Below are positions 43,775 through 52,386 of a stretch of 64,000 nt of DNA, one piece after another. The stretch is from contig NZ_VVIP01000020.1 of the NCBI RefSeq assembly GCF_009650435.1, positions 1-64,000 of the forward strand, written 5' to 3'. Made by a program: the position numbers and the translations under genes. How positions within the stretch are numbered: position 1 is the stretch's first letter; each line of letters opens with the position of its first letter. The notes under the pieces are model-generated. The model did no database searches. It was not told the DNA's origin and saw only the letters and a list, made by a program, of their open reading frames with translations. Origin of the DNA: Foetidibacter luteolus (lineage in GTDB: Bacteria > Bacteroidota > Bacteroidia > Chitinophagales > Chitinophagaceae).

Positions 43775-43822
43775 ATAAGTGCTTTTATGGCGCTGGCAAT
43801 ATTATAAAAAAACGGGCGTATC

Positions 43823-44863
43823 TTATACAAAAAGTTTGATTATAAAGAAGAAAGTGGCTGCCATTATTGCGCTGATGGGGATGGTAAGTACCCATGCCCA
43901 CAGCAGGTTAACGGTAACACCCCATCTTACGGCTGATAATCTTTTTGTAGCGCCCACGCCAATGATAGAACCGGTAATGGTATGTGTAGTACTAACGGGT
44001 ATGCCCAAATGTTCGGTAAGATACAAAGTCATAGCGCCGGCGGTTTCTGCACTAACACCTTCCAGCGGGGTTACTTTGGTAATGCGGGTGCCCATTGTTT
44101 TTACAATTTTCCAGCCACCGCTCATGGTACCCAGGCCGATAGCCAAAAAGCTGCAAAACGGTACCCAGCTATAGTGAACTACAAAGTCGTTAAAACTGAG
44201 GTCGCGGCCCTTTGATTTTTCATAAAAGATGATAGCGGCGCCAATAATACCCATTACTTTTTGCGCATCATTGCCCCCGTGGCCCAAGCTAAAAGCGGCC
44301 GAGGATACCAACTGCAGGCGTTTAAACCAGCTTTCTGCCTTGTAAGGGTTGGCCCGTTTACACAAATGCACAATTAATATGGTAATAATAAAGGCGATGA
44401 TCATGCCTATAAGCGGTGCTAAGAATATAAACAGGAATGTGGGAACCACTTTGGCATAGTTGATTACATCTATACCAGCCTGTTTAAAACCATGTGCATT
44501 AGCCACGGCAGCACCCATAAAACCACCGATAAGCGTGTGAGATGAACTGGATGGTATGCCAAACCACCAGGTAAGCAGGTTCCATACAATAGCGGCAAGA
44601 AGGCCTGCGAAAATTACTTCGAGCGTAATAAAGTTCTCGTTAACGGTTTTGGCAATCGTATTTCCTATTTTAAACTCCCCAATAATGTACCTGGAAATAA
44701 AATAGGCTGCAAAATTGAACATAGCCGCCCAAAGCACTGCCTGAAAAGGGGTTAATACTTTGGTAGAAACGATGGTAGCGATGGAGTTAGCCGCATCGTG
44801 AAAGCCGTTGATATAATCGAAAATAAAAGCAAGAATGATGATGAGGATAAGAAGTGTAACCAT
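43823..44863 (-). CDS. Low-affinity inorganic phosphate transporter (Pit family)
   Basis: This 346-aa membrane protein has about ten helices and the two inverted Pit signature repeats: FDYINGFHDAANSIATIVSTK at the N-terminus and AFSLGHGGNDAQKVMGII in the second half. The C-terminal VSTTHTITGSIIGVG is also typical. Pit proteins take up metal-phosphate with protons. It follows a DUF47 gene by 66 bp on the same strand, the usual Pit-DUF47 operon in bacteria. Confidence 0.92.
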   Translation of the reverse strand: MVTLLILIIILAFIFDYINGFHDAANSIATIVSTKVLTPFQAVLWAAMFNFAAYFISRYIIGEFKIGNTIAKTVNENFITLEVIFAGLLAAIVWNLLTWWFGIPSSSSHTLIGGFMGAAVANAHGFKQAGIDVINYAKVVPTFLFIFLAPLIGMIIAFIITILIVHLCKRANPYKAESWFKRLQLVSSAAFSLGHGGNDAQKVMGIIGAAIIFYEKSKGRDLSFNDFVVHYSWVPFCSFLAIGLGTMSGGWKIVKTMGTRITKVTPLEGVSAETAGAMTLYLTEHLGIPVSTTHTITGSIIGVGATKRLSAVRWGVTVNLLWAWVLTIPISAIMAATFFFIIKLFV

Positions 44864-44929
44864 AAATGTTGTTTTCCGGGCCAGTATATAAAGGAATTAC
44901 ATACCGGCGTTACGGTGTTGGGGGTATAA

Positions 44930-45577
44930 TTAGGCGTATTTAACTATAATTGACTCAATTACGTTGGCTGCATCCTCGCATTTATCGGTTACGATTTCCA
45001 TAACCTGGTATATCTCCCTTTTTTTAATCAGTTCGCGGGCATCGCTTTCTTTTTCAAAAAGTTTTTCAATGCTCATGTCAAATACATCATCTCCCTGGTT
45101 TTCGATGCTGTTTATCTTAACCAGGGCTTCCGTCATCTGCCGAAGATTCTTCATGTCACGCAAACCGTAAACAGCGGTTTTAGTTTCAGCGGCGCCAACT
45201 TCAATAAGGTCAGCCATTTTCTGTATGCCGGTATCGTTGGGATTTACTTTGTAGAAATTGATTTTTTTGGCAGTTGCATATATGTAATCACAAATGTCAT
45301 CCAGTGCGGATGCAAGGTAATGGATATCTTCCCGGTCGAAAGGGGTAATAAAATTGCGGCCAAGTTCTGTAAAAATGCGGTGGGTATGGTCGTCGTTTTT
45401 ATGTTCCAGGTCTTCAATTTGTTTTGACAGGGCATTACGCTTGTCTATATCTGGTTCATATACCATTTGTTTTAAAACCTGTCCCATCTGGTTTACGGTA
45501 ATTGCCACATCTTCAAATAACTCGTAGAAAATTTTGTTCTTCGGCATAAAAATTCTGCCAATGGTATTAATACCCAT
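44930..45577 (-). CDS. DUF47 (PhoU-like) Pit accessory protein
   Basis: This 215-aa helical protein is of the DUF47/YkaA family related to PhoU. It has the repeated acidic metal-binding motifs of the family (DREDIHYLASALDDICDYIYATAK, then EIVTDKCEDAANVIESIIVKY). It is thought to modulate the Pit transporter encoded directly downstream. The start at 45577 (or at the ATG about 21 bp inside) faces the divergent TonB receptor gene across 190 bp. Confidence 0.9.
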   Translation of the reverse strand: MGINTIGRIFMPKNKIFYELFEDVAITVNQMGQVLKQMVYEPDIDKRNALSKQIEDLEHKNDDHTHRIFTELGRNFITPFDREDIHYLASALDDICDYIYATAKKINFYKVNPNDTGIQKMADLIEVGAAETKTAVYGLRDMKNLRQMTEALVKINSIENQGDDVFDMSIEKLFEKESDARELIKKREIYQVMEIVTDKCEDAANVIESIIVKYA

Positions 45578-45634
45578 ATTCTAAATTTTGGCAAAAATAG
45601 AACTATGGCTCCGCATGGCTTTAAAAAGATGACA

Positions 45635-45747
45635 GTTAACAATAACTTAATGTATAAATAATATAGACCGTGTTGAGAATCAATACAGATTACTAACGAT
45701 AACCGGGGTTAACATTCGCATAATCTTACGTTAACAATTCGGTAATA
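45635..45747. promoter_or_regulatory. Repeated GTTAACA motifs between pit operon and TonB receptor gene
   Basis: GTTAACA occurs at 45635-45641, 45708-45714 and 45730-45736. The last two are 22 bp apart, and weaker related 7-mers (CATAATC at 45719, GGTAATA at 45741) fall at 11-bp steps. This spacing recalls PhoB boxes, which are 7-bp direct repeats with 4-bp spacers. It may control either divergent gene; no regulator is identified. Confidence 0.4.
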
Positions 45748-45768
45748 CAGCCCTTCTACTTTCGCCGC

Positions 45769-48585
45769 ATGAAAATTAAGGTCATGCATTCTTTGAAAAT
45801 AGCCTTCTGTTTTACCATAATAGCGGGCATATTGTTGATCGCAACCAGCGCTACTGCACAAAAGGGAAAAATTGAAGGAAAAATACTTGATGAAAATAAC
45901 AAACCCGTAGCCGGTGCTTCCGTGCTGGTAACAGGCATTAATGCCGGCCTTGCCTCGGATCAGGATGGACGCTTTTTGTTTACCGTTGATGCTGGCAAAG
46001 AGTATGAAATTCAGGTAACCGCCTTGGGGTATGTATCCAAAACAATCAGCAATGTATTAGTAACGGTTAACCAGGTATCCAGTATTGAAATAATACTTAC
46101 ACCCTCTTCCAACAATTTGCAAACGGTTACGGTTAAAACATCTGCCAAAAAGGAAACCACCAACGCTTTAATACAGTTTCAGAAAAATACAAACACAGTA
46201 GCACAGGTAATATCCTCCGAGGCAATACGGCGCTCTCCCGACAAAAACACGGGTGAAGTTTTGAAGCGTATTCCCGGTGCCAGCATACAGGAAGGAAAAT
46301 ACCTGGTTGTGAGAGGTTTGAGCGACAGGTATAACCAGGCAATGCTAAACGGCATACAACTTTCCAGCACAGAACCCGATAGAAAAACCTTTTCATTTGA
46401 CATCTTTCCTTCCTCAATGGTAGATAACATAGTTATCAATAAGGCATTCGTGCCGGAAATGACGGGAGAATGGGCCGGCGGACTGGTGCAAGTGAATACG
46501 AAAGATATTCCCTCACAGTCCTTTTTTAACATACAGGTTGGCACGGGTTTTAACTCTCAAACAATTGGAAAAGACTTCTACTCTTACAAAGGTGGAAAAC
46601 TTGACTGGCTGGGAATAGATGATGGCAGAAGAAAATTGCCTGAAGGAATTCCCTATAAAAACAGTTTCTCGAACTTAAGCCGCGAGGAAAAAACAGAATG
46701 GGGCAAAAAATTTAATAATGACTGGTCTTATCATGAGGGCTCTGCTCCCATCAATACGTCAATGCAGATTAGCGGGGGATTCAATACCAACCTCTTCAGT
46801 AAAAAGTTTGGTGGAGTTATCGCTTTAACTTACAGCAGTAATAACCGTAGGCTTGCATTCGATAATAATATTTATAACCTAAACAGGGCAGCCAGAACCG
46901 CTGATACAAGTTTTGCTTACCAAAACACCAGGTACAGTAAGGATGTCTTATGGGGGGCTCTTGCCAATTTCGCTTTACAAATTGACAATAACAACAAGAT
47001 ATCTTTAAAAAATGTCTTTAACATCAACGCAACGGATTATGTAACTATAAGACAGGGACAGGATTATGAGTTTGGCGCCGGAAGGGCTGCCCCGATCAGG
47101 GCCCGTGAGCTCGCCTTTAAGTCAAACACTTTGTACAATACCCAACTTACCGGTGAGCATAATATCAACAGCTTAAAAAGCAAACTAAAATGGTATGGCA
47201 GTTTCACTATTCTTGACCAATACATTCCCGATCAAAAGAGGCTACAGTATAATGAAGTAATAGACACTAAAGTTTTTGAAGCACTTATAAACGAAGCGAA
47301 GTCTCAAAAATCAGGAAGTATTTTTTATTCCAACCTTTCCGATTATATCTATACGGCCGGGGCTGACTGGACAACGAATTTTAAATTATTCAGCCTGTCA
47401 CAAAGTGTAAAAGGTGGTTACCTGTTCCAGGTAAAGGACCGTTTATACAATGCAAGGCCTTTTTCTATAACAATGCCAAGTTCTAATAACCGAAGCCTGC
47501 TTTTATTACCGGAGGAACAAATTTTTGCAACCAGCAATTTTGGAGGCAACGGTTTTGAATTTGATGAGTTTGGCGAGGCAAACTTCCGTTATCTGGCTAA
47601 CTCAATTTTGAATGCAGGCTACATACAGTTAGATAATCAGTTTGCTAATTGGCTGCGAATTGTGTGGGGCGTAAGGGTTGAAGATTTTGACCAGTTGGTA
47701 GGAAGTGTAAAAAAATCTGATGACAGGTTTGTTAATACAAAGGTTACTGACTTTCTTCCGGCAGTAAATGCGACTTTTAAACTAAATAATCAAACCAATA
47801 TACGTTTAACAGGTTCCCAGACTGTAATTAGGCCTGAGTTTCGTGAACTTTCCAATCTTGCTTTTTATGACTTTGATTTAGGTGCTACAGTTCTTGGTAA
47901 TAAAGAATTAAAACGTACAAAGGTTACCAATCTTGATCTGCGGTACGAATTGTACCCACGAGCCGGAGAATTGTTTACAGTTGGTGTTTTTTATAAATAC
48001 TTTAAAGACGCCATAGAGCAATTCTATAATCAAAGCGGTGCAGGGAGCAGCAGTACATTTAACTTTATCAATGCCGATAAAGCTACCGGTTATGGGGCTG
48101 AGGTTGAGTTTAGAAAAAAACTTGATTTTGTATCTGCGCTGCGCAACTTCACTTTTCAAACTAATCTCTCTTATATCTATAGCAGGGTTGAGAGTAAGGG
48201 AGTAGAACTGGATCGTCCTCTTCAAGGCCAATCACCTTACGTCATCAATTTTGCCCTACAATATGATGTTGAAAAGCTTGGACTTAACTCAACGATTCTT
48301 TTTAACCAAATAGGACGCCGCATTTTATACGTAGGCAATAAAGACGTTCCTGAAATATGGGAGGCCCCAAGGCCGTTGTTAGACTTGCAAATAGCTAAGA
48401 AAATACTGAAGAATAAAGGAGAAATAAGGCTGAACATTTCTGACTTAATCAATAAGAGAGCCAATTTCTATCACGATTTGAATGAGGATAAAAAATATAC
48501 CGCCAATTCAGTTAATGATGCTTTGGCAATCAGAAGAAACTACGGAACCAATTTTAGTATAACATTCGGTTACAGTTTTAAATAA
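45769..48585 (+). CDS. TonB-dependent outer membrane receptor with CarboxypepD_reg-like N-domain
   Basis: This 938-aa protein has a signal peptide (about 1-31, ending TSATAQ) and a carboxypeptidase-regulatory-like domain (GKIEGKILDENNKPVAGASV, about 33-110). A plug domain follows (VISSEAIRRSPDKNTGEVLKRIPG, YLVVRGLSDRYNQAMLNGIQ), and then a C-terminal beta-barrel ending in an aromatic residue (GYSFK). It imports a ligand using TonB energy. No SusD follows; instead a beta-helix lipoprotein is 43 bp downstream. The position opposite the pit operon hints at a phosphate-related ligand, which is inference only. Confidence 0.9.
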   Translation: MKIKVMHSLKIAFCFTIIAGILLIATSATAQKGKIEGKILDENNKPVAGASVLVTGINAGLASDQDGRFLFTVDAGKEYEIQVTALGYVSKTISNVLVTVNQVSSIEIILTPSSNNLQTVTVKTSAKKETTNALIQFQKNTNTVAQVISSEAIRRSPDKNTGEVLKRIPGASIQEGKYLVVRGLSDRYNQAMLNGIQLSSTEPDRKTFSFDIFPSSMVDNIVINKAFVPEMTGEWAGGLVQVNTKDIPSQSFFNIQVGTGFNSQTIGKDFYSYKGGKLDWLGIDDGRRKLPEGIPYKNSFSNLSREEKTEWGKKFNNDWSYHEGSAPINTSMQISGGFNTNLFSKKFGGVIALTYSSNNRRLAFDNNIYNLNRAARTADTSFAYQNTRYSKDVLWGALANFALQIDNNNKISLKNVFNINATDYVTIRQGQDYEFGAGRAAPIRARELAFKSNTLYNTQLTGEHNINSLKSKLKWYGSFTILDQYIPDQKRLQYNEVIDTKVFEALINEAKSQKSGSIFYSNLSDYIYTAGADWTTNFKLFSLSQSVKGGYLFQVKDRLYNARPFSITMPSSNNRSLLLLPEEQIFATSNFGGNGFEFDEFGEANFRYLANSILNAGYIQLDNQFANWLRIVWGVRVEDFDQLVGSVKKSDDRFVNTKVTDFLPAVNATFKLNNQTNIRLTGSQTVIRPEFRELSNLAFYDFDLGATVLGNKELKRTKVTNLDLRYELYPRAGELFTVGVFYKYFKDAIEQFYNQSGAGSSSTFNFINADKATGYGAEVEFRKKLDFVSALRNFTFQTNLSYIYSRVESKGVELDRPLQGQSPYVINFALQYDVEKLGLNSTILFNQIGRRILYVGNKDVPEIWEAPRPLLDLQIAKKILKNKGEIRLNISDLINKRANFYHDLNEDKKYTANSVNDALAIRRNYGTNFSITFGYSFK

Positions 48586-48628
48586 CAATATAACATTCAT
48601 AATTAGTAAAACAGTATAAAACAGTTGT

Positions 48629-50056
48629 ATGAAGAAGTATTTTTTAATAGCATGTTCATTAGGCTTACTTGCTGCTTCCTGCCGTAAAATTGAAGTAGAT
48701 GGAGACGGCGATGGTGGAATCAAGCCTGGAGAATCTGATGAAGTAATCCTGGAAGGTCAGATTACGCAAAACCAAACTCTGGATGACCCCAATAAAACAT
48801 ACATTATCCGCGGAACAGTTTATGTGAATAGCGGGGTTACCCTTACAGTTGCTGCCGGTATTACCGTGTACGGGGAACTTTCTTCAAAAGGGGCATTAAT
48901 AATAACAAGAGGCGCTAAGATTATGGCTGAAGGAACTGCTGATAAGCCAATCATTTTTACATCTGAAGCAGCAGAGTCTAACAGAAGAGCTGGCGATTGG
49001 GGAGGGATAGTAATACTGGGCAAAGCTTCTACAAATGCAAGCTACAATAATCAGGCAGGTGTAGGTGAAATAGAGGGCGGTGTAAACAATGGTGCAGGAC
49101 AGGGTTTATATGGCGGGGGAGCATCTCCTGATGATAACGATAATTCAGGTGTTTTAAAGTATGTTCGTATTGAGTACGCTGGTTTTGCTTACATTCCGGA
49201 TAAAGAATTGAACAGTCTTACCCTTGGCGCTGTTGGCAAGGGTACCAAGATTGAATATGTACAAATCAGTTATGCACTGGATGACGCTATCGAATGTTTT
49301 GGCGGTAATGTTGATTTAAAGCATATTGTTGCTTATAAAACTTTAGATGATGACTTTGATACAGATAATGGCTATAGCGGAAAAATTCAATTTGGTATTG
49401 TATTGAGAGATTCTGCCCGTGCAGATATTTCAAAGGTTGAGGGTTGGGAAAGTGATAATGATGCCAACGGAAGCACTTTAACTCCTCAAACAAGTGCCGT
49501 TTACAGTAACATGACAGTATTAGGGCCTCGTGCAACCACTTCAAATATTGGTAACAGTTTGTTTCTTGCAGGTGCGCAAATCAGGCGTAATTCCTCTATC
49601 TCTATCTTTAACTCTGTTATCATGGGTTGGCCAACCGGTATTTTAATTGACGACAGCAAGGGTACTGCAACAAGCGGTAATATTACTGCCAGCAAATTAG
49701 TTATAAAAAACACCTCAATTTCCGGATGTGCAAAACCACTCGACTATTCGAAGGGTTCGGTTGATTTCGGTCTGTCCGCCGTTGAAACCTGGTTTAATGA
49801 GCCGGCAAAAAAGAACAACATCTATACAACAAATGATGATGTTAAACTAACAGCAGCGTTCGCTTATCCTACTGCATCCAAACCTAATGAGCAGCCAGAT
49901 TTTACCCCTCAATCAAGCTCTCCATTAGTTGCTGCCGGTGCCGCGGATTTTTCTGACACAAAACTTACAGGGTTTGATCAGGTTACTTTCCGTGGAGCAG
50001 TAGGTTCAACTGGTACCGATGCTACATGGTGGAAGGGGTGGACTTCTTTTAAATAA
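48629..50056 (+). CDS. Beta-helix lipoprotein paired with the TonB receptor
   Basis: This 475-aa lipoprotein has a lipobox near AASC (about 15-18) followed by an acidic DGDGDGGI spacer, as in surface-exposed Bacteroidota lipoproteins. The body consists of repeated short beta strands with Gly/Asn turns (GTVYVNSGVTLTVAAGITVY, DWGGIVILGKA, LKYVRIEYAG, IEYVQISYALDDAIECFGG), a right-handed parallel beta-helix. Such proteins often carry vague annotations. The gene is 43 bp after the TonB receptor and ends before a strong terminator, so they are one unit. It may be the ligand-binding partner, replacing SusD. Confidence 0.75.
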   Translation: MKKYFLIACSLGLLAASCRKIEVDGDGDGGIKPGESDEVILEGQITQNQTLDDPNKTYIIRGTVYVNSGVTLTVAAGITVYGELSSKGALIITRGAKIMAEGTADKPIIFTSEAAESNRRAGDWGGIVILGKASTNASYNNQAGVGEIEGGVNNGAGQGLYGGGASPDDNDNSGVLKYVRIEYAGFAYIPDKELNSLTLGAVGKGTKIEYVQISYALDDAIECFGGNVDLKHIVAYKTLDDDFDTDNGYSGKIQFGIVLRDSARADISKVEGWESDNDANGSTLTPQTSAVYSNMTVLGPRATTSNIGNSLFLAGAQIRRNSSISIFNSVIMGWPTGILIDDSKGTATSGNITASKLVIKNTSISGCAKPLDYSKGSVDFGLSAVETWFNEPAKKNNIYTTNDDVKLTAAFAYPTASKPNEQPDFTPQSSSPLVAAGAADFSDTKLTGFDQVTFRGAVGSTGTDATWWKGWTSFK

Positions 50057-50123
50057 TCACAGGGTAAAATATAACTCGTTAAAGCAAGAGCATAGCAGGC
50101 ATGGAAACAGGCCGGCAATAATA

Positions 50124-50165
50124 AAAGCAAAGAGGTTGTTCATTGGGGAACAACCTCTTTGCTTT
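50124..50165 (+). terminator. Terminator of the TonB receptor-lipoprotein operon
   Basis: A perfect 18-bp stem (AAAGCAAAGAGGTTGTTC and its complement, arms 50124-50141 and 50148-50165) with loop ATTGGG lies 68 bp after the lipoprotein stop. Confidence 0.88.
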
Positions 50166-50187
50166 GCCTGTAATTTATGACGTTATA

Positions 50188-50265
50188 TTTTTTATGGCCC
50201 CGGCTAAAGTACTACTATTGAACGCCTGTTGTGTCACTCACTTGTACGTCTGGTTCACTACTCAG
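50188..50265 (-). repeat. Dispersed repeat family A, degenerate copy
   Basis: The copy reads TTTTTATGGCCCCGGCTAAA, ... AACGCCTGTTGTGTCACTCA, CTTGTACGTCTGGTTCACTA. The core TTGCGTCGCAC has decayed to TTGTGTCACTC, but the order of landmarks is kept. Confidence 0.5.
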
Positions 50266-50296
50266 CACAGCCCAAAACCACGGTAAGGCAACCACG

Positions 50297-51505
50297 TCAC
50301 TTGCTTTTGGGGTGGTATGAATACACCACTTCATAAGTTTCCTTAGAAAGCTCCGGCATCATCTGGCCTACACGCAAGTCTTTTTTTTGCGGTGTAGGTT
50401 CGCAAACAGTGTAACGTTCGCCATTATATATAATAGGTTTGCCTAAGGCTTTATCAAATTTAACAGCTATGGTTACGTGTTGGGGATAAGCCATTACAAT
50501 CATGGGCAGGTTATAAATTTCCTTCACCAGGTAAAAAAACAGGGCTGCCCGGTCTTCACAGTCACTTTGGCCATATAACAGGGTTTGCTCTGGCGTAAGC
50601 CGTTTTTCTTTGCCGAATTGTTGTGTATCCGGCTCAAATAAAAAGGCATACCGGGTAAACCGCATCAGGTAATCAATGCCATTTTTTACGTTTAGCCCTT
50701 TCATGTTTTTTTTCAGCACCGGCACCAGCGATTCGTAAGTTTCCCTGCTTAGAGGCAAATCAAAGTAAGAAGCATAGTCTACAACAGGATAGTTGGCAAA
50801 CATGGTTTGTACCTGTGGGTTAAGCTTAATTTTAAACCGATAGTTGTTATCGTTTATGGCAAATTGTAAATCCCGCTCCTGGTAATCCGCAGGGTTTAAT
50901 TCCGGCATTTGAGATACTTTGTAAGAGAAAGATTTAACCGCATTTTGCTGTAGCAGGCTTACTTCTGTAATGGAAGCTTTTTCCAGGTTAACGCTGTTGC
51001 CATAATCATGGTAATTAAGGCAAACATATTGTTTGCCGTCACGGGTATAGCAGGGTATTTCATAAACGTTCTCGTCGCTTTGTACGTAAAACAGCAGCTT
51101 ATCATCAATAATCCTTAATGTGGTACCGTAGCCGGATTTGGCCAGGAAAAACCATTTATACAATGTGTACCTCAGGTAATTGTCAGCTTTCGGGCTTACA
51201 AATTGCGCCGCCTTGCGTATCAGTTGGTAATAAAGCCAGTCATCCAGTTGCTGTTTTTCCTTGTACGCGTTTAAAGAAGCTATAAAAGGCTCATAGTTGG
51301 CATTTTCCATTTGCTGGTAAAAATACAGGATGGCATTTTCGCTAAGCGGCCCTGAAAAGGTTACGGTGCAGGATTTGTCGAATAATGCGTTTACAGTATC
51401 TCCATAAAAGTCAAAACGCACTGCAAATGTACCCTGGCCTATACCGCGGGCCGGCGCATAGCTACAATAAAGCAGCATGAATAATATGTAGAGTGCTTTT
51501 TTCAA
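50297..51505 (-). CDS. Exported transglutaminase-like protein
   Basis: This 402-aa protein has a signal peptide (about 1-20). The C-terminal third holds a transglutaminase/cysteine-protease-like core: Cys in GQSDCEDRAALFFYLVKEI, His in AYPQHVTIAVKF and an acidic residue in VCEPT. The N-terminal part (about 20-250) is beta-rich and unrecognised. It may cleave or crosslink proteins or peptidoglycan peptides in the periplasm. It is a single gene. Confidence 0.75.
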   Translation of the reverse strand: MKKALYILFMLLYCSYAPARGIGQGTFAVRFDFYGDTVNALFDKSCTVTFSGPLSENAILYFYQQMENANYEPFIASLNAYKEKQQLDDWLYYQLIRKAAQFVSPKADNYLRYTLYKWFFLAKSGYGTTLRIIDDKLLFYVQSDENVYEIPCYTRDGKQYVCLNYHDYGNSVNLEKASITEVSLLQQNAVKSFSYKVSQMPELNPADYQERDLQFAINDNNYRFKIKLNPQVQTMFANYPVVDYASYFDLPLSRETYESLVPVLKKNMKGLNVKNGIDYLMRFTRYAFLFEPDTQQFGKEKRLTPEQTLLYGQSDCEDRAALFFYLVKEIYNLPMIVMAYPQHVTIAVKFDKALGKPIIYNGERYTVCEPTPQKKDLRVGQMMPELSKETYEVVYSYHPKSK

Positions 51506-51851
51506 AAGGCAATCGCTTCGTATTTAAAATTACAAAACTTAATAATAAGGTAATATGAAATTTAGATTAGAAGTTGTAGCGCAAGTTTCAGTTTAAAGGC
51601 AACCGGTGCATCCGGGCCTGAAATGCCGCCCAATGAACCGAACGATAAACGTAGTGCGACGCAACGATGCTTCATTGAAAAACCGGACCTCCGCCACCAA
51701 AATACTACCGGGTGGATTATTAATACTATGGTCTTATTACGGTTACAATTAGTTTATACAGCCAGGGCACCTTTGCAACATCAAACAGCAAGCAAGCAAA
51801 TTTAGTCAGTAGATTTTCTCATGCCAGAAACCCCGATATTTTTATCGGGGT
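51506..51851. repeat. Intergenic gap with family A repeat
   Basis: Positions about 51608-51685 are a plus-oriented family A copy (GCCGCCCAATGAACCGAACG, GTAGTGCGACGCAACGATGC). The rest is AT-rich and holds no supported gene; the terminator of the DUF2721 gene is at its right end. Confidence 0.6.
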
Positions 51852-51853
51852 TT
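51828..51853 (-). terminator. Terminator at the DUF2721 gene end
   Basis: An 11-bp stem AAACCCCGATA / TATCGGGGTTT with loop TTTT overlaps the stop codon of the minus-strand gene. Confidence 0.8.
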
Positions 51854-52295
51854 ATTCTTTTTCAAACTTCTTGCGGATGTATTCAATCACCGAAGGGTCT
51901 TCCAGTCCTTCCATATCACTTAACTGAAGCTCCAGTGCTTTGTTGCTTTTTTGTATTTCCAGCAGGGATAACAAAAGTGAAAATGTAAAGGCCAGTAAAG
52001 CCATTGCAAAGAGTATGCTGGCAAGGCGCATCCAGTTAATATAAATAAAGTACATGCACACTATGCAGAGTATAAAACTTAATACACCCAGTGCCTGCAT
52101 ATTTTTAATAAGCTTCATACGGTAGCGCAGGTTCTTTATCTGGCCGTGCAAAAGCATTTTGTTGTCTTCGCTTTTGTATTTATCGTGCAGGGTTCTTATC
52201 AGGTTTGCCAACGCAAGAAAACGGTTGGTGTAAGCCAGCATAATTAAGCTGATGGCGGGAAAAAGTAATGCCGGTGTGTTAATGGATATATCCAT
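51852..52295 (-). CDS. DUF2721 family membrane protein
   Basis: This 147-aa protein has an N-terminal helix (LLFPAISLIMLAYTNRFLALANLIRTL), a charged middle part and two adjacent helices (about 68-110), the layout of DUF2721. The function is unknown. It follows the gldJ-like gene on the same strand with a terminator between, so it is probably separately expressed. Confidence 0.8.
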   Translation of the reverse strand: MDISINTPALLFPAISLIMLAYTNRFLALANLIRTLHDKYKSEDNKMLLHGQIKNLRYRMKLIKNMQALGVLSFILCIVCMYFIYINWMRLASILFAMALLAFTFSLLLSLLEIQKSNKALELQLSDMEGLEDPSVIEYIRKKFEKE

Positions 52296-52334
52296 GCGTT
52301 ACGCAGTTAATAGGCTAAGTTCTGTACTAAAAGC

Positions 52335-52372
52335 GAAAAAGCCACTTTGCTGCTGCAAAATGGCCTTTTCTT
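52335..52372 (-). terminator. Terminator of the gldJ-like gene
   Basis: AAAAAGCCACTTTGC and GCAAAATGGCCTTTTC pair imperfectly around a TGCT loop, 15 bp past the gene's stop on the minus strand. Confidence 0.65.
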
Positions 52373-52386
52373 TATTTACCTTTTCC

